The notes beneath the pieces were generated by a model. It was not told the DNA's origin. It worked only from the letters and a program-made list of their open reading frames with translations, and made no database searches. The translations under genes and the position numbers were made by a program. This document shows positions 13,522-21,598 of a DNA stretch of 25,654 nucleotides, in pieces. The stretch comes from a virus. The first letter of the stretch is position 1. Every line of letters starts with the position of its first letter. The stretch lies in IMG/VR virus record IMGVR_UViG_3300021961_000570, positions 1-25,654 of that record. One strand, 5' to 3'.

Positions 13522-16500
13522 ATGGCAAAAACAATCAATCCTTCAAAACTACTACCATCAGCAAAATCAACAGCAATTGTAAGGGTTGGAAAACCTAATA
13601 TTATTGCAAAAACATCTCCACTATCAAAAGGTTTATTAGCAACAAGACAATCAAAGGATGCTACAGATGCAAATAATAAATTAGTTAAAGTAGATAAGTT
13701 TCTAAAATCAGATCTTATAGTCTCTCAAAAGAAAGCAGAAGTCAAGAGAAAGGATACTGAAAAAGAAGACTTTGCAGAAGCAGAAAAGAAATTAGAACTT
13801 CCAAAATTTAAAGGAATAAAACTTCCAGGAATTTCTTTACCTTCCTTAGGGTTTATGGATAGGGTAAAGAGGTTTATATTCTTTACAGCACTTGGATGGG
13901 CATTACCAAAGATACTTGAATTCTTACCTAAACTTGAGGGATTTGCAAATATTATAGGTGGTGTTTATAACTTTGCTGAAGGATTATTTGGTAAGTTATT
14001 TGATGGTTTTATGAGTCTCGTGAAGTTTGGTGGAGACTTAAAAGACAAAACACTAGGATTTATTGCAACGGCAAAGGCAGGTGTAGGTGGAAATTATCAA
14101 AAAGAGTTTGATAAGTTAGAGAAGCAATTCAACACTTTTGTAAATGCTTCTATTATTGCTGGTGTATTAAGTGCTGATATTGGACTTGCTGCGGAATTTC
14201 TAGAGAGAAAATTAGGAAGAAAACTTACTCCACAAGAATTGAAAGAATTTGGTGTGAAACCAGGTTCTGTAGAGGGTAGAGCAATTCAAAGACCTGGAAC
14301 AAAGGCAGAGAGAGCAGCAGCAAAGCAACAAAAAAGAATACAGGGTGCAGAATTAAGAGCAGCAGCAAAAAAACCAAAACCAAAACCTTCTTTATGGCAA
14401 AAATTAACAGGTGGATTAAAATCAAAGTTCGCTGGAGTTGCAGGAAAACTTGCTAAACCATTTTCAAAATTTGCAGGTGCTGCTATTCCTGGTCTTGGTG
14501 CTGCTATTGGATTTGCAGATGCCCAAGCAAGATCAAAGTCTGGGGATAAACTTGGAGCATTTCTTGCTGGATTAAGTGCAAGTTTAGATGCTTTTACTGC
14601 TGCTGTTGCTGTTGCTGGATTAGCATCTGCAGCAACTGGAGTTGGATTACCTGCTGCTGCTGTGTTAGCAACTGCCGCCACAGCAGCAGGTGCTATTTCT
14701 ATGAGTATTGATGTTGTTCTTTTAATTCGTGATATTTTAAAAGCATTTGGAGTTCCTGTATTTAATAAAGGTGGAAGAGTTGTTCGTAAGTATCAAGGTG
14801 GTGGAAATACAAGAGGAGGAAGACCAGTAGGAGCATCAAAGAGAAGAGGAATTACTCCTGCTACAAGAAAAATAAAACAAACAAAACCACCAAAGTCTCA
14901 ACCTGGTAGAGATGTTGGTGGCGAAAACAAAATCAAGAGACTATATCCAAATACAGGAAAACGATTTATAACAGAACAAGAGTGGAGAGATTCTGGTTCA
15001 ACCTTAACTTATAATGAGTATCTTGTTCAAGAAAGGCAGAATGAAGGAAAGAAACCAAATCCATATAAAGCACTTACATCAACCGCAAAAATCTTAAAAG
15101 AAATTCCACTTGTTGGTGGAATTATGGGTGCTGCTGTTGATATTGCATTAGGCCAAAAACCAGATGTAAATGTTTATCGTTCTCTCTCTGCTGGAATTGG
15201 AAGTCTTGTAGAAAGTCTTGCAAATCAAAAGACAAACCAAAGTGTAACTTCTTTAATGAGAAACATTAAAGGTTTTGCTGAAGGTGGTAAGGTTCCTGCA
15301 TCAAGAGAACTTAAAGGAGATTATAGATCTCTTAGTTCTGGTGATATGATTGCTAAAGTTCTTGGTCCTACCATTGATCAAAGAGTGAATGAAGCAATTC
15401 AAAGTATTCAAAAAGAATTGCAAAAGAGAAAAGAAGGAGCACCTGGACAACCTCCTGGACAACCTCCTGGACCTTCGAGAACTGATGATGGTGCTCCTCC
15501 AGGTGATTATGATTCTGGAAAAACCGGATCTTATGCATCTGGCGCTTATATCGGTGAACCTGGTGATACTGATGGACAACAAACTGGACTTGATATGAAC
15601 TTATCTGGTGGAATAGGAACACCAATATATGCACCTAGAGATTTAATTTATAGATCCAAAGGCACTGATGGTAATCCTTCTGTTGGATTAAATGGAACTC
15701 CTGACGTTTTGGGTCCAAGTGGATCTGGTTTTGGGTATTATGGGGCTTATTATTTTAAAGAAGGAAATAAAGAGTATGAAGTTTTAATGGGGCATTTTAG
15801 AGATACTCCATATAAAGGTTCTAAAGATGGTCAAGTTATACCAAAGGGAACTCTATTAGGTTATCAAGGTGCTTCTGGAAGAACCATAGGTGCTGGAGGT
15901 AAACCATATCCACATATTTCACTTCATTTAAATGGAATTGGTTTTAGTGCATCTAATCAAAAGTTAGTAGAATTTGCTGATAGTCTGGTAAAGTCTGGAG
16001 GAACTAAAGCAAAGGATCCACCTTCTACTGCAAAAGGAACATCAATTGCATCTTGGTATGGTCCAGATTTTTATGGAAATCAAACTGCAGATAATACTGG
16101 AAAATATATTCTAAAAAGAGATAGTCTTTGGGTAGCACATAAAACACTACCATTTGGAACCAGAGTTAAATTTACATATAATGGAAAAACGATAACTTTA
16201 CCTGTTAGAGATAGAGGACCATTTGAGCCTGGAAGAGACTGGGATTTAACCGAAGCAGCTGCGGAACAAATTGGACTAAAAACCGGATCCAGAAGTGGAA
16301 CAGGATCTGTTCAATATGAAATTTTAGGAAAACAAGGTGGTGGTCTTATATCACCAAGAAAACCAAATCGTCCAATTCCAAATTCCTTTGCGTCTTATGA
16401 AACTTATGGAAGTGGTATGATGATTGCAATTCAACCAATTATTGTTGAAAAACAAGTTCCAGTTTCAGGTGGCGGAAACAAGATGATTGCATTCCCGGTT

Positions 16501-16548
16501 CCAGTTGCTGTAAATAGTAATATTGATAACGCTTTCATTGGAGGATAA
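13522..16548 (+). CDS. Tape-measure-like virion protein B with M23-like and RlpA-like domains, 1008 aa
   Basis: The largest protein here. It has a basic N-terminus and the segment MDRVKRFIFFTALGWALPKI (about 112-131) shared with the previous gene. An Ala-rich hydrophobic stretch (about 344-406) and a Gly/Lys/Arg-rich region follow, then a PGQPPGQPPGP linker (about 640-651). Two wall-directed folds come next. The first (about 670-815) resembles M23 peptidases: TGLDMN, GTPIYAP, MGHF (His758), GTLLGYQGASGRTIG and PHISLHL. However, the first zinc His is Gln687, and Ser800 stands at the expected second position of HxH, so activity is doubtful. The second (about 839-935) is an RlpA-like double-psi barrel: ASWYGPDFYGNQTA, VAHKTLPFGTRVKF, and VRDRGPFEPGRDWDLTEAAA. 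His873 and Asp897 are kept, but the Glu of the TAxGExY motif is replaced (Lys861). It probably acts on or binds peptidoglycan during entry. Confidence 0.75.
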   Translation: MAKTINPSKLLPSAKSTAIVRVGKPNIIAKTSPLSKGLLATRQSKDATDANNKLVKVDKFLKSDLIVSQKKAEVKRKDTEKEDFAEAEKKLELPKFKGIKLPGISLPSLGFMDRVKRFIFFTALGWALPKILEFLPKLEGFANIIGGVYNFAEGLFGKLFDGFMSLVKFGGDLKDKTLGFIATAKAGVGGNYQKEFDKLEKQFNTFVNASIIAGVLSADIGLAAEFLERKLGRKLTPQELKEFGVKPGSVEGRAIQRPGTKAERAAAKQQKRIQGAELRAAAKKPKPKPSLWQKLTGGLKSKFAGVAGKLAKPFSKFAGAAIPGLGAAIGFADAQARSKSGDKLGAFLAGLSASLDAFTAAVAVAGLASAATGVGLPAAAVLATAATAAGAISMSIDVVLLIRDILKAFGVPVFNKGGRVVRKYQGGGNTRGGRPVGASKRRGITPATRKIKQTKPPKSQPGRDVGGENKIKRLYPNTGKRFITEQEWRDSGSTLTYNEYLVQERQNEGKKPNPYKALTSTAKILKEIPLVGGIMGAAVDIALGQKPDVNVYRSLSAGIGSLVESLANQKTNQSVTSLMRNIKGFAEGGKVPASRELKGDYRSLSSGDMIAKVLGPTIDQRVNEAIQSIQKELQKRKEGAPGQPPGQPPGPSRTDDGAPPGDYDSGKTGSYASGAYIGEPGDTDGQQTGLDMNLSGGIGTPIYAPRDLIYRSKGTDGNPSVGLNGTPDVLGPSGSGFGYYGAYYFKEGNKEYEVLMGHFRDTPYKGSKDGQVIPKGTLLGYQGASGRTIGAGGKPYPHISLHLNGIGFSASNQKLVEFADSLVKSGGTKAKDPPSTAKGTSIASWYGPDFYGNQTADNTGKYILKRDSLWVAHKTLPFGTRVKFTYNGKTITLPVRDRGPFEPGRDWDLTEAAAEQIGLKTGSRSGTGSVQYEILGKQGGGLISPRKPNRPIPNSFASYETYGSGMMIAIQPIIVEKQVPVSGGGNKMIAFPVPVAVNSNIDNAFIGG
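15442..15473 (+). repeat. Short tandem repeat coding for a Pro-Gly-Gln linker
   Basis: The 12-base unit CCTGGACAACCT is present twice, followed by a partial third copy. It encodes PGQPPGQPPGP and separates the helical, tape-measure-like part of the 1008-aa protein from its wall-directed domains. It may vary in copy number by slippage. Confidence 0.7.
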
Positions 16549-16550
16549 AA

Positions 16551-17885
16551 ATGCCCGCGAATATTGCAGCACAAGGCGGTCAGGCACAAGTTAATTTATT
16601 TGAGATTGAATCAAACTATGATAAACCTAAGTTAGACTTAGCAGGTGGTATTATTGAATTAAATTATTATGAAAGTATTCTCGATAATACAGTAAGAGCA
16701 ACTGCAACTCTTGCTGACACCGGTTATAGAAAAGAACAAGGTTCCGCAGTTACTGAAGAGAAAGGAATTAAACTTACAACTGGTGAAAAAGTTAGTCTAA
16801 AAATTACTGATGGATATAATACGACTTTATCTTTTCTTGGGAACAAACATTTAGTAGTACAAGTACCGAGGCAAACTGCAGGAACAACTAATAAAATTAC
16901 TTTTGACTTGGATCTTATCACTTCAGAGGCAGTAAATAATGATTTGGTTCCATTTAGAGTCACTAAAAGATATGATGGAAAAATTTCTGATACTGTGGAA
17001 AAAATATTAAAAGAAGTATTAAAGACTACTAAAGAACTTGATATTGATACAACTTTAAATTCTTTAAGTGTTTTGCCAATAACTAAAAAACCTCTTGGTC
17101 TACCATTTGGACAATGCACTTGGTTGGGTCCAAGATCAGTTCCCGATGTTCAAGATGCAAAAGGGAAACTTGCTGGGTTTCTTTTCTTTGAAACTTATGA
17201 GGGTTATAAGTTTAAATCTATTGATAAACTATTTGAACAGAAACCGAAGAGAAAGTTAATCTTTAATAATTTAATTGGAGAAGTTCCTCCTACATATGAT
17301 GCAAAAATATTACAATATTCTTTTACAAGTTCTTTAGATCTTAAAAATATTTTACAGACAGGATCTCATTTGAAGTCAGAATTAAGAGCAATGAATCCTT
17401 ATGAGAGTTCTTATCGCAAAAATGAGGCAGACTCTAAGGATCAATTTAATGAAACTAATAATGCTGGAAAAGAGCAGCCTGTAATTGGAAAATTTTTAAA
17501 TATTCAAGAACAATCATCAAGAATATCTTTTAAACTTGATGATATGGGCGCACTTGTTCCTGGAAAAACATTAAAGGATCAACTTCAAAAATCAACTTAT
17601 GTAAACTATAACAATGATGAGATTTTGAGACAATCTTACATGCGTTATAATAATCTCTTTTCAACCAAACTTTCTATTATAATTCCCGGAGATTTCAGTC
17701 TTCATGCAGGAGATTTGTTACACTGTGATTTTCCTGAAGTTACAAGTAATAATACAAAACTTGTAAGTGAGAAGGTAAGTGGTATATATATGATATCAGA
17801 TGTGTGTCACCGTATAACAAAAAATAGTTGTTATACACGACTCAACTTAGTGAGAGATTCAATTGGTAGAAAAGCATCTAAGTAA
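16551..17885 (+). CDS. 27: Baseplate central hub protein gp27
   Basis: gp27 forms the trimeric hub ring that holds the gp5 spike. The 444-aa product (T4: 391) opens with QAQVNLFEIESNYDKPKLDL and GGIIELNYYESILDNTVRAT, typical of the first tube-like domain of hub proteins. It later has LTTGEKVSLKITDGYNTTLS, FLFFETYEGYKFKSIDKL, and ends with FSTKLSIIIPGDFSLHAGDL, then ISDVCHRITKNSCYTRLNLV, matching the second tube-like domain that ends hub proteins of this type. GGAGGATAAAA precedes the ATG. The neighbours gp26, gp51 and a gp5-like gene support it. Confidence 0.88.
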   Translation: MPANIAAQGGQAQVNLFEIESNYDKPKLDLAGGIIELNYYESILDNTVRATATLADTGYRKEQGSAVTEEKGIKLTTGEKVSLKITDGYNTTLSFLGNKHLVVQVPRQTAGTTNKITFDLDLITSEAVNNDLVPFRVTKRYDGKISDTVEKILKEVLKTTKELDIDTTLNSLSVLPITKKPLGLPFGQCTWLGPRSVPDVQDAKGKLAGFLFFETYEGYKFKSIDKLFEQKPKRKLIFNNLIGEVPPTYDAKILQYSFTSSLDLKNILQTGSHLKSELRAMNPYESSYRKNEADSKDQFNETNNAGKEQPVIGKFLNIQEQSSRISFKLDDMGALVPGKTLKDQLQKSTYVNYNNDEILRQSYMRYNNLFSTKLSIIIPGDFSLHAGDLLHCDFPEVTSNNTKLVSEKVSGIYMISDVCHRITKNSCYTRLNLVRDSIGRKASK

Positions 17886-17886
17886 A

Positions 17887-18102
17887 ATGGAAAAGTCACT
17901 TCAACAGCATATTAATGATGATCGCGATGAGTTAGATAACCCTAACACAGGTAGTCAGCGTCGTCGTCATTTAGAGGATGAGCTTGATGCTCTAGAAGCT
18001 TATCAAGCAAATCATCCAGATGAAGAACATGATCCAACAGCTCTAGAACTTTACTGTGATACTCATCCAGATGCTCTAGAATGTAGAGTTTATGAGGATT
18101 AA
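17887..18102 (+). CDS. Small acidic protein between gp27 and gp5, 71 aa
   Basis: A 71-aa, strongly acidic protein (MEKSLQQHINDDRDELDNPN...) with two related stretches, LEAYQANHPDEEHDPTA and LELYCDTHPDALECRVY, each built on an L-E-x-Y-x-x-x-HPD pattern. The frame is open from 17863, but that ATG is inside gp27; the ATG at 17887, one base after the gp27 stop, is preferred. Its stop overlaps the start of the gp5-like gene (TAATG), so it is translated with the hub and spike genes. It could be a hub-assembly factor or small structural piece. No family is recognised. Confidence 0.65.
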   Translation: MEKSLQQHINDDRDELDNPNTGSQRRRHLEDELDALEAYQANHPDEEHDPTALELYCDTHPDALECRVYED

Positions 18103-18788
18103 TGAACGCATACTCTGGAAACTTTGATTTAAATACTGTATCTGCTCTACCAAGATGGTTTGGTAGAGTAGTTTCCAGTGTATCGTGGCAAGATAATATT
18201 GAAGCAGCACATTTTGATCCTAAAAATCAAAAAGGTTGGGGTTATCGTTATCGTGTAAGATACTTTGGTTTGCATTCCGGAAGCACTCAAGATCTTCCAG
18301 ATGATCAGTTACCAATGGCAAATGTGATTATGCCAGTGACTGCAGGTTCGGGTCTTGGTGGGTTTATTGATACTCCCGCGATTTCTGCGGGAACAATAGT
18401 GACGGGTATTTTTCTTGATGGAATGGCAGGACAAGAGCCTTACATTGATGGTATTCTAATCAATTCAAACAATTCAGTTCAAAAGTCTCAACCAAAAGAT
18501 GAGATCGGAGGACTTCAACTTTTTAATGATACATATAAAGGAACTAATCCACAGACTGGAGCATTTGTACCCGACTTTCTTCAAGCAATTAAACCAATTA
18601 ATAGACCTTCAAATGCAAGCACTCAGTATAGAGTAGCACAACAAAATCCTCTTACAATAGATGAATTGAGAGCAAGAACAGCAGCAAGAGAAGCAGCGGG
18701 ACCTCAAGTTGGTGATGTAGTAACAGATCAAGAAACTAAAAATCTTATAGAGCAGGAAAGAAAAATTGGAAGAACAGGAACTTTGTAA
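18102..18788 (+). CDS. 5: gp5-like spike protein, OB-fold domain only (no lysozyme)
   Basis: In T4, gp5 is a trimeric spike with an OB-fold domain bound to gp27, a lysozyme domain and a beta-helical needle. This 228-aa protein has the OB part: PRWFGRVVSSVSWQDN (residues 17-32), YRYRVRYFGLHSGSTQDLPD, LPMANVIMPVTAGSGLGGFI, TIVTGIFLDGMAGQEPYIDG. That is the gp5/VgrG-type OB pattern, residues about 17-130. The rest is a short polar tail (RTAAREAAGPQVGDVVTDQE). No lysozyme motif and no needle repeats are present, so it corresponds only to the first third of T4 gp5 (575 aa). Other nearby genes may supply the missing parts. Confidence 0.75.
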   Translation: MNAYSGNFDLNTVSALPRWFGRVVSSVSWQDNIEAAHFDPKNQKGWGYRYRVRYFGLHSGSTQDLPDDQLPMANVIMPVTAGSGLGGFIDTPAISAGTIVTGIFLDGMAGQEPYIDGILINSNNSVQKSQPKDEIGGLQLFNDTYKGTNPQTGAFVPDFLQAIKPINRPSNASTQYRVAQQNPLTIDELRARTAAREAAGPQVGDVVTDQETKNLIEQERKIGRTGTL

Positions 18789-18800
18789 GGAGATAATAAT

Positions 18801-19868
18801 ATGTCAGTAATTCCAGCAGGATCAGCACCATCTAAAGCGATTGTTCAAAGAGCAGATATACATCACACTCTTGATAATCCAGAAATTGGAAGGGCTGCAA
18901 GTGAACAACTAGAAGACGGAAAAAGACAAGAGGCTGTTCAAAGTTCTTGCAAATCTGATAATAGTGATATGAAGGGTATCCAACTCGTCATTAAAAACCT
19001 TCAGAATGATCTTGAAAGAATCAAAAGATTTTCAAATGTTAACTCTGCGTTTGATGCACTTACAAATGAGAATGAAGAACCTTGGAAGTCTATTAAGAAA
19101 GTTATAAATTTCTCTGCGACTGATATTGCTGGTTATGTAAAAAACATTATGGGTCGTGTTCGTGGGTGGGTTATGAACACTATTCAAAATAAAGTTAAGG
19201 AAGTATTACCTTTTCTTTTTCCGGGAGAGATGCCATCTTTTCTAGATAAACTTGGAAAAGGAATCAATGGTCTTTCCTGTGCTTTTGCTAAGATTGTTCG
19301 AGGACTTGCTAAAACAGTCGGCAATCTTTTATTACAAATGCTCGATAAGTTTATCAATGGTCCTATGTGTCTAGCAGAAAACTTTGTTAATAATCTTTTA
19401 AAACAAATTCTTGGTCCTATTGAAACAGCAATTAAATCAGTTCTTGCTATAATTGGAGGTGCTTTAGCAGCAATTCAAAATCTTGCTACTAGTTTGTTTA
19501 ATGCTCTAGATTTTATTACAGGTATTCTTAATTTCTTTAAGTGTGATGATGATAAGGCGTGCCCGACAGTTGATCAAATAAGTTTGTCTGGGGCAGCTTC
19601 TCCAGGTGGAGATGTTCCAGGTCCTAATTCAAGAACTCAATCTTCATCTGCATCTGATGGAGCACAAACAACTGTAGATAATGCAACTTCTCCAGGTGTT
19701 GGTAACGCTAAGTCTTCCTCTGAAGTAGATGCTAGAGTTGCTGCTGCATCTAATACTGATATTGATCAGACATTAAATCAACAAGCACAGGATTATGCGC
19801 CAGGAACTACTGCCAGACAGAGAGCGGATGCAGCAAATAGAGCAAAACAAGCATTAAATTTCGAATAA
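18801..19868 (+). CDS. Predicted virion protein with long hydrophobic helical core, 355 aa
   Basis: Not recognised by family. Three regions are seen. The N-terminus (1-100) is polar and helical, with HHTLDNPEIGRAASEQLEDG and a coil (IQLVIKNLQNDLERIKRF). The middle (about 141-248) is strongly hydrophobic and helical, interspersed with Gly and Lys: FLDKLGKGINGLSCAFAKIV, LLLQMLDKFINGPMCLAENF, IKSVLAIIGGALAAIQNLAT, FITGILNFF. The end (250-355) is Ser/Ala/Asp-rich and likely flexible. A good ribosome site (AAGGAGATAATAAT) precedes the ATG. Lying between the gp5-like OB protein and beta-rich structural genes, it is probably carried in the tail; the hydrophobic middle could contact membrane or line a tube. 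That role is inference. Confidence 0.62.
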   Translation: MSVIPAGSAPSKAIVQRADIHHTLDNPEIGRAASEQLEDGKRQEAVQSSCKSDNSDMKGIQLVIKNLQNDLERIKRFSNVNSAFDALTNENEEPWKSIKKVINFSATDIAGYVKNIMGRVRGWVMNTIQNKVKEVLPFLFPGEMPSFLDKLGKGINGLSCAFAKIVRGLAKTVGNLLLQMLDKFINGPMCLAENFVNNLLKQILGPIETAIKSVLAIIGGALAAIQNLATSLFNALDFITGILNFFKCDDDKACPTVDQISLSGAASPGGDVPGPNSRTQSSSASDGAQTTVDNATSPGVGNAKSSSEVDARVAAASNTDIDQTLNQQAQDYAPGTTARQRADAANRAKQALNFE

Positions 19869-19869
19869 T

Positions 19870-21015
19870 ATGGCAGATCAATACAGAGACTCCTGCGTAG
19901 ACAGGCAAAATAAAAATAGAAAATCATTTAAAGGAAACCCAGTTGATCCCATTCGGGTTTCTTTCTATGATAAAGATGGTATGAGAGTAAATGATGTGAC
20001 CCGCAGTGAAGCAAACTGTATTGCAAGTTTAAATCCACAGCAACAGTTCTTTTATCAAGATGGAAATGGGTATCAAAGAGAGATTTTAATAGACAAAGTA
20101 AATGCACTTTCAATTCTAGATGCTCTTCCTGATGCACCAGCATGTCCAACAAATCCTCAACTCTGTGGTCCTCCAAGAGTTCAGTTTTTTGGTGGAATGG
20201 GAATGGGTGCAATGGCAAATGCTGTCATTAGTCCAAACTCAGGATCAATTATTGGATTTGATATTGTAAATCCTGGATTCAATTATCTTACTCCACCTTT
20301 TGCAAATCTTGTAGATGAATGTGGGTATGGATCAGGCGGAACTTTGAGAGTACAATCTCGACCATATACAGGAGGTGATCCTCAGAAAAGTGGTTTAGAA
20401 ATTAAAAATATTGTTATTACTGCACCTGGAGATGGGTATCTTGCAGCTCCTAATGGTGCTTTAGGTGGAAATGGTAGGGTATGGAAAGATGTTAATGAGG
20501 GATATGTTGAAACCGAAGATGGTGGGTATTATGTTGTCCCCACTGGTAAACAACCACCAGACCTTCTTCCTGGAGATGAGTTTTTCCCACCCCAACCCCA
20601 ACCTCAACCAAATCTACAATTAGACCCACAATTACCAACTTATCCTGCTGTAACTGAGATAGAAGAAGTTTTTGTAGATAATCCTGGTTTTGGTTATGAA
20701 CCTGGAGACACTTTAGAAGTAGTATCTGATGATGGAACAAGTAAAGGAGCAGTTCTTGAACCTGTTATAAATGATAGAGGAGAGATTACTCAAATAAGAG
20801 TCGTAAGTCCTGGAATTGGATTTGTAGATCTCCCAGAAATTATTATAAATTCTATTAGGGGTTATAATGCAAGATTAATTCCTGTTCTTAAAGTTACTCC
20901 AATAGCAGATGTTCCAGATCCTACAATTATTCCACCAGGAACTCAATTAGTTTCTGTTGTTGATTGTGTAGGAAGAATTCCACCCAAAACCCAATTTGAT
21001 ATAGTACCAAGATAA
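19870..21015 (+). CDS. Predicted virion protein with repeated PGxGY beta modules, 381 aa
   Basis: A beta-rich 381-aa protein with at least four copies of a 'Val-x-x-Pro-Gly-x-Gly-Tyr/Phe-x-x-Pro' module: DIVNPGFNYLTPPFANL (about 130), IVITAPGDGYLAAP (about 181), VFVDNPGFGYEPGDTLEV (about 267) and IRVVSPGIGFVDLPEIII (about 309). A Pro/Gln-rich linker (PPQPQPQPNLQLDPQLP) precedes the last two. Such repeats are common in T4-type phage structural proteins of marine phages. Cysteines are conserved-looking (ACPTNPQLCGPP, VDECGYG, VVDCVGR) and may pair. It starts one base after the previous gene and ends one base before the next. A tail-spike or fibre-attachment part is likely; precise role unknown. 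Confidence 0.65.
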   Translation: MADQYRDSCVDRQNKNRKSFKGNPVDPIRVSFYDKDGMRVNDVTRSEANCIASLNPQQQFFYQDGNGYQREILIDKVNALSILDALPDAPACPTNPQLCGPPRVQFFGGMGMGAMANAVISPNSGSIIGFDIVNPGFNYLTPPFANLVDECGYGSGGTLRVQSRPYTGGDPQKSGLEIKNIVITAPGDGYLAAPNGALGGNGRVWKDVNEGYVETEDGGYYVVPTGKQPPDLLPGDEFFPPQPQPQPNLQLDPQLPTYPAVTEIEEVFVDNPGFGYEPGDTLEVVSDDGTSKGAVLEPVINDRGEITQIRVVSPGIGFVDLPEIIINSIRGYNARLIPVLKVTPIADVPDPTIIPPGTQLVSVVDCVGRIPPKTQFDIVPR

Positions 21016-21016
21016 G

Positions 21017-21595
21017 ATGGCAAAATCCAAAAATTACGAAACAAAAAGAACAGGAACAAAGGATGGTCAAATATCTTTTGGTCACATTCACGGTGATCAA
21101 GTAAAATCCTCAATAATGCTTCAGGGTCAGGAGTCTCTTGAATATATTTCAATTGATCAAACTGAACCAAGAAAAAGATGGATGACATCTAGGTGTCGTG
21201 GTAGATATCAAGTCAAGTGTGGAGATGATATTCCAAAGGATCAAGTTGGAATGTGGTTTAATGCAGACCGTAGTGATATTTTAATTCAAACTAAGGGAAG
21301 ATTGAGATTAGAAGCAGAAAATATTGATTTGATTGCTCGTGGTCCAGATCCAAGTAAAGGTGTTATTAATATTATATCTAATGAAAGTGTAAACGTAGAG
21401 ACTAAAAAGTTTACTGCAAACACAAGTGAATCTATTAGTCTATATACTGATGGTGAGATGCAACAGACAGCAGTAAATATTATGAAGATTTATAGCGGTA
21501 GCATTCAAAAAATGACATCCATGAGTGCTTTAAAAGGACCATCTCTTCCAATCCTTGGAAACTTACTCCAGTTAACAAAAACATTCCCATTATAA
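21017..21595 (+). CDS. Possible stand-alone needle/beta-prism protein (gp5 C-terminal-like), 192 aa
   Basis: The N-terminal half resembles an OB/insertion region (KDGQISFGHIHGDQVKSSIM, RKRWMTSRCRGRYQVKCGDD). The second half is built of short alternating strands: SDILIQTKGRLRLEAENIDL, GVINIISNESVNVETKKF, SISLYTDGEMQQTAVNI. Spacing of roughly 8-10 residues per strand with Ile/Val at regular steps is what the triple-stranded needle of gp5 or VgrG looks like. Since the nearby gp5-like OB protein lacks such an end, this may be the separated needle. It could instead be another spike or fibre base. I rate the structural nature as likely and the needle assignment as tentative. Confidence 0.6.
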   Translation: MAKSKNYETKRTGTKDGQISFGHIHGDQVKSSIMLQGQESLEYISIDQTEPRKRWMTSRCRGRYQVKCGDDIPKDQVGMWFNADRSDILIQTKGRLRLEAENIDLIARGPDPSKGVINIISNESVNVETKKFTANTSESISLYTDGEMQQTAVNIMKIYSGSIQKMTSMSALKGPSLPILGNLLQLTKTFPL

Positions 21596-21598
21596 TCT

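Noticed and set aside
14286-14681. 131-codon Ala/Pro-rich frame on the minus strand
   Set aside because: It mirrors the Ala-rich stretch of the 1008-aa protein and has no ribosome site.
15442-15473. Short direct repeats as a CRISPR array
   Set aside because: The units touch each other without spacers and encode an in-frame Pro-Gly-Gln linker.
20765-20773. TATAAATG in the PGxGY protein gene
   Set aside because: It is far inside coding sequence with no start nearby; similar TATAAATT hits at 10016, 19102 and 20840 are also inside genes.
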